The notes under the pieces: generated by a model | The model's input: the letters and a program-made list of their open reading frames with translations, nothing else | What the model was told of the DNA's origin: nothing | The model's database searches: none | Shown here: piece by piece, positions 1 to 6,480 of the stretch | Layout: each line of letters opens with the position of its first letter | Position numbering within the stretch: position 1 is the stretch's first letter | Assembly: GCF_002395745.1 (NCBI RefSeq) | Contig: NZ_DGUN01000033.1 | Span: forward strand, 1 to 18,056 | Direction: 5' to 3' | Source of the DNA: Fibrobacter sp. UBA4309 | GTDB lineage: Bacteria > Fibrobacterota > Fibrobacteria > Fibrobacterales > Fibrobacteraceae | Length of the DNA stretch: 18,056 nt | Made by a program: the position numbers and the translations under genes

Positions 1-8
1 CCTCCCGT

Positions 9-152
9 CTCTCTCTACGAGAGAGGGATGGGACAAAGTCCTCGCGGCGCTCGGCCTTTGCCTTTCAGGTTACGGCGCGTTGGCCGTAATCCTTGACTGC
101 GTCCGGTTCGCTTCGCTCACCCGCAGTCAATCGAACCCTCTTCGAGGGTTCG
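9..152. repeat. Cluster of four palindromes in non-coding DNA
   Basis: No gene is visible in the first 207 bases. Four separate inverted repeats lie in a row: CTCTCTC (9-15) with GAGAGAG (19-25); TTACGGC (70-76) with GCCGTAA (83-89); TTGACTGCG (93-101) with CGCAGTCAA (122-130); and CGAACCCTC (132-140) with GAGGGTTCG (144-152). All arms are perfect. The last one resembles the T-arm sequence of the neighbouring tRNA-Ser. The series looks like a dispersed structured repeat or the remains of one downstream of the tRNA; no family is assigned. Confidence 0.6.
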
Positions 153-164
153 GAGTATCCCTTA

Positions 165-207
165 TTGAAACAAAAAGGAACCCACAAGGGGTTCCTTTTC
201 GTTTCAA
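165..207. terminator. 43-base inverted repeat, probable bidirectional terminator of tRNA-Ser
   Basis: Two 19-base arms (165-183 and 189-207) are complementary except for one mismatch (A172 opposite C200), around the 5-base loop ACAAG. On the minus strand, the direction of the tRNA, the core GGAACCC/GGGTTCC stem is followed by a run of five T (complement of 172-176). On the plus strand it is followed by TTTT (196-199). That is a classic intrinsic terminator extended by an outer TTGAAAC/GTTTCAA stem. The outer arm touches the tRNA at base 207. Confidence 0.75.
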
Positions 208-291
208 GGAGAGAGAGGGATTCGAACCCTCGGACCTGTGACAGTCTCCGGATTTCGAGACCGGCCCAATCGACCACTCTGGCATCTCTCC
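208..291 (-). tRNA. tRNA-Ser, anticodon CGA
   Basis: Read on the minus strand, the gene starts GGAGAGA and ends TCTCTCC, giving a perfect 7-base-pair acceptor stem. The T arm (GAGGG, loop TTCGAAT, CCCTC) is canonical. A long variable arm (about GACTG-TCA-CAGGTC) marks a class II tRNA, and the anticodon loop CTCGAAA carries CGA, which reads the serine codon UCG. The 3' CCA is not encoded. Two oddities: the base at discriminator position 73 is T, where bacterial serine tRNAs normally have G, and the anticodon stem closes with a T-T mismatch next to the loop. UCG is used often in the serine tracts of the lipoproteins further right. Confidence 0.9.
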
Positions 292-300
292 AAGGTTCGC

Positions 301-308
301 ATAATGTA
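301..308 (-). promoter_or_regulatory. Probable -10 element of tRNA-Ser
   Basis: On the minus strand the word TACATTAT lies 9 bases before the first base of the mature tRNA. It fits the TAnnTT pattern seen before other genes in this window. No clear -35 element can be picked. Confidence 0.4.
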
Positions 309-347
309 GTAAACTTTTGCCGGTTTGTCTAGGCGGCAGTTGCCCGG

Positions 348-1520
348 CTAGAACGCCTGGTAAATCTGGAATATCGCGAGGATCTTCCCGACAATCGCGG
401 GAATTCCCGGACACAGGAAGCAGAGAATCACGCGAGTCACGCGGTTCTTCCACCAACGGCGAACCTGCCAGATGTCGTCGCTGAGCGTCTCCATCTCGGA
501 TACGCGCGGAGGCCGCATATATACCTGCGTGAGCGCCGTGAAGAACCCGACTCCGATAAGCGGAGTGAGTCCGGTAAATGGGGCTGCGACTAGCGCCACG
601 AGAACGGTCAGCGGATGGCCGCCTGCGATAATGGCGCCGAGCATGGCTCCGCCACCGGTGAACATCGCCCACTGGAGGCTCAGCTGCCCGGCCTTCTCTA
701 CGCCGGCTTCGTAACCGACGAAAACGATGCTTGCGATGATGGCTGCGGGAATTGCCCAGCCGATAATCTTCCAGATACAGTTTCCCTTCGGGATGACCGT
801 GATGGATTCCTCGCTCGGGAGTTCCTTGTTCTCGCTGATGATGGCGGCGATGCCTTTCACGTGGCCGGCCCCGACGACGGCGACAATTTTCTTGCCTTCG
901 GCTCCCTTGATCTTGCTGGCGAGGTATTGGTCGCGTTCGTCTATCAGCACCTTCTTTACTTCTGGGAAACTCTTGCCGAACTCCTGCATCATGCTGTTCA
1001 GCGCATCCTGTTCCTTGATCTTGGCTAGGTCTTCTTCGCTGATTTCCGTCTTGTCAAAAATGCTTGCGAAGAGTCCGCCGAGCAGGCTGATCTTGCGGTA
1101 CCAGGGAGTGCAGGCCCAGGTGCGCTTGAGGGTAATCTTGATGTCGCGGTCGGCAAGGACCATCGGGATTTCCTTTTCCGTCGCGATATCCGCCGCCTGT
1201 TTCAGCTCGGATCCCGGCTTCACTCCGGTCTGTTCGCCCATCCTTTTTTGGTAAGACCCGAGGACGAGGTTCGCTATGAGCGTGGCGAGCTGTTTTTTGC
1301 GAATGACCTCCTTCAGGTCCGTCTTTTTCCATCTTTCGGGGTCCTGGATGGACTTCAGTCGGCCTTCGTCCAGCTCGATGCATACGGTATCCGGTTTTTC
1401 CGTTTCGATAGTCTCTCGCACGAGGTCCATGGACGCTTGCGAGATATGTGCTGTGCCGACAAGGACGATTTCCCTGTCATCGGACGTCTTTATGCGGTAA
1501 ATATCTCCGTTTTCACTCAT
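348..1520 (-). CDS. TraB/PrgY (Tiki-like) family membrane protein
   Basis: A 390-residue protein of the TraB/GumN/Tiki superfamily, proposed from known members to contain metallopeptidase-like proteins. The diagnostic motifs are present: GTAH at 22-25, the ELDEGR motif with Glu49, and a second GxxH as GAGH at 217-220. The last third (about 250-385) holds three or four hydrophobic membrane segments, as in the bacterial pheromone-shutdown type. The reading frame is open upstream, but the start at 1520 fits where the GTAH domain begins and leaves the intergenic space free for promoters; the upstream extension reads as AT-rich non-coding sequence. No good Shine-Dalgarno is present; TATTTTG lies 9 bases before the start. 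A 25-base imperfect hairpin (328-352) covers the stop codon but lacks a T-run. The true substrate is unknown. Confidence 0.85.
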   Translation of the reverse strand: MSENGDIYRIKTSDDREIVLVGTAHISQASMDLVRETIETEKPDTVCIELDEGRLKSIQDPERWKKTDLKEVIRKKQLATLIANLVLGSYQKRMGEQTGVKPGSELKQAADIATEKEIPMVLADRDIKITLKRTWACTPWYRKISLLGGLFASIFDKTEISEEDLAKIKEQDALNSMMQEFGKSFPEVKKVLIDERDQYLASKIKGAEGKKIVAVVGAGHVKGIAAIISENKELPSEESITVIPKGNCIWKIIGWAIPAAIIASIVFVGYEAGVEKAGQLSLQWAMFTGGGAMLGAIIAGGHPLTVLVALVAAPFTGLTPLIGVGFFTALTQVYMRPPRVSEMETLSDDIWQVRRWWKNRVTRVILCFLCPGIPAIVGKILAIFQIYQAF

Positions 1521-1529
1521 ATCGGCGTC

Positions 1530-1536
1530 CAAAATA
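1530..1536 (-). promoter_or_regulatory. TAnnTTTG word before the TraB-family gene
   Basis: On the minus strand TATTTTGG matches the TAnnTTTG promoter word known from Bacteroidota and ends 9 bases before the ATG. If it is a -10 element the transcript would have almost no leader. The 154-base gap 1521-1674 is AT-rich and must hold divergent promoters for this gene and the lipoprotein on the other strand. Confidence 0.35.
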
Positions 1537-1633
1537 GCAAAAGCGGAGGGGTAAAAAACGCCATAACCCCATAAATAGTACCGAGTTAGGTAAAATATTA
1601 TTGAAAAAAACAAAAAAAATGCCGAAATTGTTA

Positions 1634-1641
1634 TATATTTG
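1634..1641 (+). promoter_or_regulatory. Promoter -10 element of the first lipoprotein gene
   Basis: TATATTTG is a full match to the TAnnTTTG word of Bacteroidota promoters. It lies 33 bases before the ATG at 1675, leaving room for a normal leader with the Shine-Dalgarno GGAGGT at 1661-1666. Confidence 0.5.
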
Positions 1642-1674
1642 TCAAGGGATTTCTTTTTTCGGAGGTATAACCCT

Positions 1675-2280
1675 ATGAAAAAATTATTGCTGGGTCTATC
1701 TGTTTTTTCTCTTCTGCTTTCCGCATGCGCGGGCTCCAAGTCCAACGATCCGGAGGCTATTGATACTGCGCTTGTCGGTTTCACTTCGTGCGTGCAGGGT
1801 TCCCGTTGGCAGGAAGCCCTCGAATACGTGACGGAAGACGAAGCCTACGCCATCAGCCCGGACGGCTATGAATTCAAGGATGAGTACAAGATCGCAGCTC
1901 GCCGTTTGCCGCTTTCGACGCTCCGCAAGGCCGGTCTCGAAGTGGACCGCCATGGCCGCCTGGTCGGTATCAAGGACGCCATGGACGAAGCCAACGAACG
2001 CTACGTGATGTCCGAGGAACAGGCCAAGGTCGGTACGAACCTCAAGGAAATGGAAGACGCCCGCATCAAGCGCCGCCTGGAAGAAGGCAAGAAGGTCTTG
2101 CAGGAAGAGGCCGAAGCTGCTAACCAGGAACAGGAAGAAATCGTCTATTCCAACAAGCTGACCGAAGAAGAAAAGCGTAAGTACGGCAGCACCCGTGACT
2201 TGCAGGCTCCGGAACAGTACCAGGATCCCGATGTCGAAGAAGCCGAAGAAGAGATTCACGGCGACTACGAATCTGACTGA
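1675..2280 (+). CDS. Small lipoprotein with acidic coiled C-terminus
   Basis: A 201-residue predicted lipoprotein of unknown function. It opens with a Lys-Lys charged end, a hydrophobic stretch and the canonical lipobox LLSAC, with Cys18 as the lipidated residue. Residues about 25-110 form a mixed-charge folded region. From about 110 on the chain is rich in Glu, Lys and Arg with a helical, coiled-coil-like pattern, ending in a very acidic tail. The ATG at 1675 is chosen over the upstream frame because GGAGGT sits 8 bases before it and the signal peptide starts there. It is transcribed away from the TraB-family gene and followed directly by a terminator. I do not recognise a named family. Confidence 0.85.
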   Translation: MKKLLLGLSVFSLLLSACAGSKSNDPEAIDTALVGFTSCVQGSRWQEALEYVTEDEAYAISPDGYEFKDEYKIAARRLPLSTLRKAGLEVDRHGRLVGIKDAMDEANERYVMSEEQAKVGTNLKEMEDARIKRRLEEGKKVLQEEAEAANQEQEEIVYSNKLTEEEKRKYGSTRDLQAPEQYQDPDVEEAEEEIHGDYESD

Positions 2281-2298
2281 TAGTTTGTATGTACTTGA

Positions 2299-2328
2299 AT
2301 CCCCCGGCTGCGGTCGGGGATTTTTTTT
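2299..2328 (+). terminator. Intrinsic terminator or attenuator
   Basis: ATCCCC (2299-2304) pairs with GGGGAT (2316-2321), followed by an unbroken run of eight T (2321-2328). The T-run ends one base before the ribosome binding site of the next gene, so it separates two genes that have no room for a promoter between hairpin and start. Confidence 0.8.
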
Positions 2329-2337
2329 AGGTGGAAC

Positions 2338-2751
2338 ATGAAACGGATTTTACTCGGCATAATTGCGTTAGTTGCCCTTGTCGCATGCGGCGATCTCGGA
2401 CCCAACCCGGCGTCAAGCCGTTTCAATGCCCGGTTCCACTACTACTATAGCGAAGAGTGCGATTACGGCCTGGAGGGAGCCTACAACTGCTCCGAAATAT
2501 CGGCGGTCAGTCCTTCGTATACGGTCGGCCTGAAAATCGACTACGACGGCTATGCGATGCTCAACATGGATGGCACGATGTTCGACTATGTGGAAAGCGA
2601 GTATTCCGAAGGGTACGACGGATACCGCTATTTCTACCAGTTTTACGAGGGTCACCAGGAAATAACCATCTATGCCGACGGCGACGAGATGGTTTACCTC
2701 GACGAACTGTCCAATATCGTCATATTCTACTACGCGGACCTGTACTACTAG
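2338..2751 (+). CDS. Tyrosine-rich small lipoprotein
   Basis: A 137-residue predicted lipoprotein with no recognised family. The N-terminus (MKR, hydrophobic core, LVAC) is a canonical lipoprotein signal with Cys17 as the acylated residue. The mature part is short, acidic and unusually rich in tyrosine: 21 of 137 residues, with Tyr-Tyr or Tyr-x-Tyr pairs throughout and at the very C-terminus. Alternating aromatic and charged residues suggest a small beta-sheet domain. AGGTGG at 2329-2334 is a good ribosome binding site 3 bases before the ATG. The gene starts right after the terminator of the previous lipoprotein and ends 29 bases before cmk. Confidence 0.8.
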   Translation: MKRILLGIIALVALVACGDLGPNPASSRFNARFHYYYSEECDYGLEGAYNCSEISAVSPSYTVGLKIDYDGYAMLNMDGTMFDYVESEYSEGYDGYRYFYQFYEGHQEITIYADGDEMVYLDELSNIVIFYYADLYY

Positions 2752-2763
2752 GCCGTATTTTTC

Positions 2764-2770
2764 TATATTG
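2764..2770 (+). promoter_or_regulatory. TAnnTTG word before cmk
   Basis: TATATTG ends 10 bases before the cmk ATG in a 29-base gap that has no Shine-Dalgarno sequence. It may be the -10 element of a near-leaderless promoter. Confidence 0.3.
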
Positions 2771-2780
2771 CCGCCCACTC

Positions 2781-3449
2781 ATGAGCAATTCTGAACATTT
2801 CGTCATAGCCCTGGACGGTGGCTCCGGCACCGGAAAGAGCACCACTGCGAAAATCGTGGCCAAGACCCTGGGTATCACCTACCTGGATACCGGCGCCATG
2901 TACCGCGCCGTGACTCTTGCTGCCCTCGAGAAGGGACTGCCTGCCGAGGAAGGCCCGGCGATGGACGAACTGCTTTCCAACCTCACTCTCGGGTTCGACT
3001 CCGAAAACCGCGTGCTCATCAATGGCGTTTCCCGCGAAAACGAAATCCGCGGCATGAAGGTCTCGAGCAACGTGAGCGTCTACTGCGCCCTCCCGTCCGT
3101 CCGCGCCGCCATGACCAAGCAGCAGCGCGAAATCGGCAAGAAGCAGAGCTGCATCCTGGACGGCCGCGATATCGGCACGGTCGTATTCCCCGATGCCAAG
3201 TACAAGTTTTTCATGGTGACGGACGTGAAGGTCCGCGCCGAACGCCGCTACAAGGAACTCCTTGAGAAAGGCGAGAAGGTTACCCTGGAAGAAGTCCTCA
3301 ACAACCTGGTCGAACGCGACCGCCTGGACTCTTCCCGCGCGAACGCCCCGTTAAAGAAGGCGGACGACGCTATAGAAATTGACACTACACACATCTCAAT
3401 CCAACAACAGGTTCAAAAGATTCTCGACCGCGTAGGTGTAGTGGCGTAG
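2781..3449 (+). CDS. cmk: Cytidylate kinase
   Basis: A 222-residue cytidylate (CMP/dCMP) kinase, which transfers phosphate from ATP to CMP or dCMP in the cytoplasm to feed CTP and dCTP synthesis. The P-loop GGSGTGKST lies at residues 13-21. The nucleotide-binding motif DTGAMYR, the GRDIGT motif and the late R-D-x-x-DSSRA...PLK signature all match the family, and the length is normal. The ATG at 2781 is preceded by no Shine-Dalgarno. It stands 36 bases before rpsA; cmk-rpsA is a widely conserved pair, and the two are likely transcribed together. Confidence 0.97.
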   Translation: MSNSEHFVIALDGGSGTGKSTTAKIVAKTLGITYLDTGAMYRAVTLAALEKGLPAEEGPAMDELLSNLTLGFDSENRVLINGVSRENEIRGMKVSSNVSVYCALPSVRAAMTKQQREIGKKQSCILDGRDIGTVVFPDAKYKFFMVTDVKVRAERRYKELLEKGEKVTLEEVLNNLVERDRLDSSRANAPLKKADDAIEIDTTHISIQQQVQKILDRVGVVA

Positions 3450-3485
3450 CCCCGAGTCTTTTCTACCGCAACCAAACAAAACAAT

Positions 3486-5279
3486 ATGTCTCAAAATCTC
3501 AAATTTGGAACCCAGGAAGATCTCGCCGAAATCCTCGCTGCCCAAGGTGAATGCAGCCCGAATTTCCGCAAGGCCAACGCCGACATCTATGCCGGCATGG
3601 ACTGCCTCGAACAGGGCAAGGTCGTTACCGGCAAGATTAGCCAGGTCAACGAACAGGAAGTCCTCGTCGACGTGAACTACAAGTCCGAAGGCGTGATCGA
3701 CCGTGCCGAATTCAAGGACACGGACTCCCTCGAAATCGGTTCCGAAATCGAAGTTTATGTCGAGAAGCTGGAAGACGAAGACGGCCGTCTCGTCCTCTCC
3801 AAGCAGCGCGCTGACTTCGCCCGCGTGTGGGAACGCATCCGCGTTGCCTTCGAAAACAACGAAGTTGTCCGCGGCAAGCTCACCAAGCGCATCAAGGGCG
3901 GTGTGGTTGTCGACCTGTTCGGCATCGACGCCTTCCTCCCGGGTTCCCAGATCGACCTCCGTCAGATCCCGGACATCAACGCCCTCATCGACCAGGAATT
4001 CGACCTCAAGGTCATCAAGGTCAACAAGGCCCGTCGCAACATCGTCGTGTCCCGCCGCGTCGTTCTCGAAGAAGAACGCAACAAGCAGCGTGGCGACGTT
4101 CTCGAAACTCTCGAGAAGGGTCAGGTCCGCAAGGGTATCGTCAAGAACATCACCGATTTCGGTGCGTTCATCGACCTTGGCGGCGTAGACGGCCTCCTCC
4201 ACATCACCGACATGAGCTACAAGCGCATCAACCACCCGACCGAAATGGTCCAGCTTGGCCAGGAAGTCGAAGTCATGGTGCTCGACTTCAACGACAAGAA
4301 GGAACGTATCTCTCTCGGCATGAAGCAGCTCAAGCCGCATCCGTGGAAGGACATCGCCGAACGCTACCCCGAAGGCGCTATCGTCAAGGGCAAGGTTGTT
4401 TCCATTACCGATTACGGTGCATTCGTCGAACTGGATTCTGGCGTCGAAGGCCTCATCCACGTTTCCGAAATGTCCTGGACCCAGCACGTCAAGCATCCGT
4501 CCAAGATCCTCACCGTCGGTCAGGAAGTCGAAGCTGTCGTTCTCAAGGTCGAAGAAGATGCCGAACGCATCTCTCTCGGCATGAAGCAGCTCGAATCCGA
4601 TCCGTGGGATTCTATCGAGACCGAACTTCCGCCGGGTGCCCGCGTCGTCGGTGAAATCCGCAACATCGCTTCCTTCGGCGCCTTCGTCGAAATCAAGGAA
4701 GGTGTTGATGGCCTCATCCACGTCTCTGACATGTCCTGGACCAAGAAGATCACCCACCCGAACGAAATGGTCAAGAAGGGTGACAAGGTTGAATGCGTCG
4801 TTCTCGCCGTCGATAAGGAAAAGCGCCGCATTTCTCTCTCCATGAAGCACCTCACCGAAGATCCGTGGGATTCTGTCGAAACCACGTTCCCGGTTGATTC
4901 CGAAGTCAAGGGCAAGATTGTCCGCATGCTCGACCGCGGCGTCGTGGTTGAACTCAACGACGGTATCGAAGGCTTCATCCCGGTCTCCAAGCTCACCGCT
5001 GAATACATCAAGGTTCCGGCCGATGCATTCAAGGTTGGCGACGAAGTTCCGGCCGTGGTGACCGAAATCGACCAGAACAACCGCAAGATCTTCCTCTCCG
5101 TCGTGGACTACTTCAAGAACCGTGAATCCGCCGAGCTCAAGGCTTGGATGGACTCTCACAAGCCGGGCGAATCTGGCACCACCATCGGTGAAGCCACTGC
5201 CCCGAAGAAGAAGACCACCAAGAAGAAGGCTGCCGAAAAGCCGGCTGAAGAAGCCGCTGCTGCTGAAGAAGCCAAGTAA
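3486..5279 (+). CDS. rpsA: 30S ribosomal protein S1
   Basis: A 597-residue ribosomal protein S1, which binds mRNA on the small subunit and promotes initiation. Six S1 (OB-fold) repeats can be seen at roughly 44-108, 125-193, 212-280, 297-367, 384-453 and 470-540; repeats 3 to 5 carry the conserved FGAF/YGAF and GL(I/L)H motifs and end in ISLGMKQL-like strands. A Lys/Ala/Glu-rich tail of about 30 residues closes the protein. Codon use is strongly biased (CTC, GTC, ATC, AAG), as expected for high expression, and this opens long spurious frames on the other strand. The 20 bases before ATG hold almost no G and no Shine-Dalgarno, reminiscent of autoregulated rpsA leaders. A strong terminator follows. 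Confidence 0.97.
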   Translation: MSQNLKFGTQEDLAEILAAQGECSPNFRKANADIYAGMDCLEQGKVVTGKISQVNEQEVLVDVNYKSEGVIDRAEFKDTDSLEIGSEIEVYVEKLEDEDGRLVLSKQRADFARVWERIRVAFENNEVVRGKLTKRIKGGVVVDLFGIDAFLPGSQIDLRQIPDINALIDQEFDLKVIKVNKARRNIVVSRRVVLEEERNKQRGDVLETLEKGQVRKGIVKNITDFGAFIDLGGVDGLLHITDMSYKRINHPTEMVQLGQEVEVMVLDFNDKKERISLGMKQLKPHPWKDIAERYPEGAIVKGKVVSITDYGAFVELDSGVEGLIHVSEMSWTQHVKHPSKILTVGQEVEAVVLKVEEDAERISLGMKQLESDPWDSIETELPPGARVVGEIRNIASFGAFVEIKEGVDGLIHVSDMSWTKKITHPNEMVKKGDKVECVVLAVDKEKRRISLSMKHLTEDPWDSVETTFPVDSEVKGKIVRMLDRGVVVELNDGIEGFIPVSKLTAEYIKVPADAFKVGDEVPAVVTEIDQNNRKIFLSVVDYFKNRESAELKAWMDSHKPGESGTTIGEATAPKKKTTKKKAAEKPAEEAAAAEEAK

Positions 5280-5332
5280 GTGGTTAGTATACAGTAAACA
5301 GTGGTTAGGAAATCCTAACCACTAATCACTAA
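5280..5332. repeat. Low-complexity repeat with 22-base palindrome after rpsA
   Basis: Between the rpsA stop and its terminator the word GTGGTTAG occurs at 5280-5287 and 5301-5308, and its inverse follows. GTGGTTAGGA (5301-5310) and TCCTAACCAC (5313-5322) form a perfect palindrome around AA. The stretch is built from short AGT/AAC/CACTAA words. A similar short-word tract occurs near the terminator at 14800-14822. Confidence 0.6.
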
Positions 5333-5368
5333 GAAACCCTGCGATTCACTTCGCGGGGTTTCTTTTTT
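5333..5368 (+). terminator. Intrinsic terminator of cmk-rpsA
   Basis: GAAACCC and its extension (5333-5344) pair with 5351-5362 to give a 12-base-pair stem with one G-T pair and the loop TTCACT. Six T follow (5363-5368). It cleanly separates rpsA from the next transcription unit. Confidence 0.9.
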
Positions 5369-5403
5369 CTCTTCCGCAAAAACATGTTTTCTATTTTATT
5401 TCT

Positions 5404-6480
5404 ATGGACAAGAGAATTCAGGAATTGGACGTGTTGCGCGTCCTGGCGATGTTCTTCGTGATAACGTACCATTTTGGCTACGAGTACGCTGTGGCGGGAT
5501 TGCCCTGTTTTAATTTGTTCGGTACGACGGTAAATTTCACGTTCGGAAACATTGCCGTCACGATTTTCATTGCGCTTTCTGGCGGCCTGCTCTACAAAAG
5601 GTACGGCGTGCTGGGCTGCAACCAGGGCGAAAGCCCGCTGAAGACTTTTTACCTGAAACGGGCCAAGGCCATCTACCCGCCGTTCTGGATAGTGAACCTC
5701 TATATTCCCTTCACGATGCTGCGTCACTATATCGCCGACGGGAACGCATTCTTCTTGGGGCATCCGCTTTCGATCTTGCTTACTCCCATCGGTTTTGACG
5801 GATACTTCAAGGTTTTCGGCGTAGATACGTATGTCTTTTGCGGAGACTGGTTCGTGGGCGCGATCGTGCTGCTCTATCTCCTGTACCCGCTGCTTGCCTG
5901 CTGTTACCGGAAGCGTCCGGCCACGACACTGATTGTGCTTGCGGTACTTTATGGACTGCAGTTCATGCTTCCGGAGCGGTACGACGAAGTCTTTAACAGC
6001 TATCCGGTGACATTGGCGTTTAAGTTCTGTATCGGTTTTGTGCTGGTCGAAAATCTGGAACGCTTCAGGGATTGGCGTATTGCGCTTGCTTCCGCCCTGG
6101 TGCTTGCCGGACTCACGTTTGTAGATATTCCCGGCAGGGTCAATGCGGATACCCTGGGGACCGTCGCGGCGTTTGCGCTGTTCGCGGTTGTCTTCTATGC
6201 CGCCCCGTACCTGTTGCGCTTTGGCCTGGCACGCGGTGCCGTGCAGAAACTGGCGGCCCTTTCGTATTGCGTGTTCCTGATCCAGCATATGGGGATTGTT
6301 TGGGCGCAAATCGCGTTTGTCGGCGTGTTTGAAAAGATGGGTTGGGATTTCACTGCCTGGAACGTGGCCGCATTGCTTGCTTGTACGCTTGTTTTCATTA
6401 TCATCGCGGCCTGGATATTAAAACGGGTCAGTGACTGGTCCGTTGACCGCATATCGAAATTTCTATCTTGCAAGGCATGA
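5404..6480 (+). CDS. Acyltransferase 3 family membrane protein
   Basis: A 358-residue polytopic inner-membrane protein of the acyltransferase 3 family, whose members O-acylate sugars of surface polysaccharides, peptidoglycan or other substrates. The family signature is at the N-terminus: LDVLRVLAMFFVITYH with Arg12 and the putative catalytic His23. An SGGLLYKR motif follows and about ten hydrophobic segments run to the end. The ATG at 5404 has no Shine-Dalgarno; an AT-rich TATTTTATTT word lies just before it. The stop codon overlaps the coaBC start (ATGA), so the two are translationally coupled, though no functional link to coenzyme A synthesis is proven beyond acyl chemistry. The acceptor is unknown. 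Confidence 0.88.
   Translation: MDKRIQELDVLRVLAMFFVITYHFGYEYAVAGLPCFNLFGTTVNFTFGNIAVTIFIALSGGLLYKRYGVLGCNQGESPLKTFYLKRAKAIYPPFWIVNLYIPFTMLRHYIADGNAFFLGHPLSILLTPIGFDGYFKVFGVDTYVFCGDWFVGAIVLLYLLYPLLACCYRKRPATTLIVLAVLYGLQFMLPERYDEVFNSYPVTLAFKFCIGFVLVENLERFRDWRIALASALVLAGLTFVDIPGRVNADTLGTVAAFALFAVVFYAAPYLLRFGLARGAVQKLAALSYCVFLIQHMGIVWAQIAFVGVFEKMGWDFTAWNVAALLACTLVFIIIAAWILKRVSDWSVDRISKFLSCKA
6464..6470 (+). promoter_or_regulatory. TAnnTTG word before coaBC
   Basis: TATCTTG lies 6 bases before the coaBC ATG, inside the end of the acyltransferase gene. TTGACC at 6443-6448 is a possible -35, but the spacing of 15 bases is short. It may be an internal promoter or chance. Confidence 0.2.

Noticed and set aside
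127..672. Open frame on the minus strand that includes the tRNA
   Set aside because: Its C-terminal part is a translation of tRNA-Ser and the terminator, and the rest is a shadow frame of the TraB-family gene.
1521..1784. Upstream extension of the TraB-family gene to 1784
   Set aside because: It would cross the promoter and start of the divergent lipoprotein gene, and its sequence is AT-rich with no similarity to the family. The start at 1520 places the GTAH motif normally.
3396..5159. A 587-codon open frame on the minus strand, opposite rpsA
   Set aside because: It lies antisense to a clearly functional S1 gene whose biased codons (GTC, CTC, GAA, GAC) keep the opposite frame open. Its translation is a repetitive Asp/Val/Phe/Leu-rich mirror of the S1 repeats.
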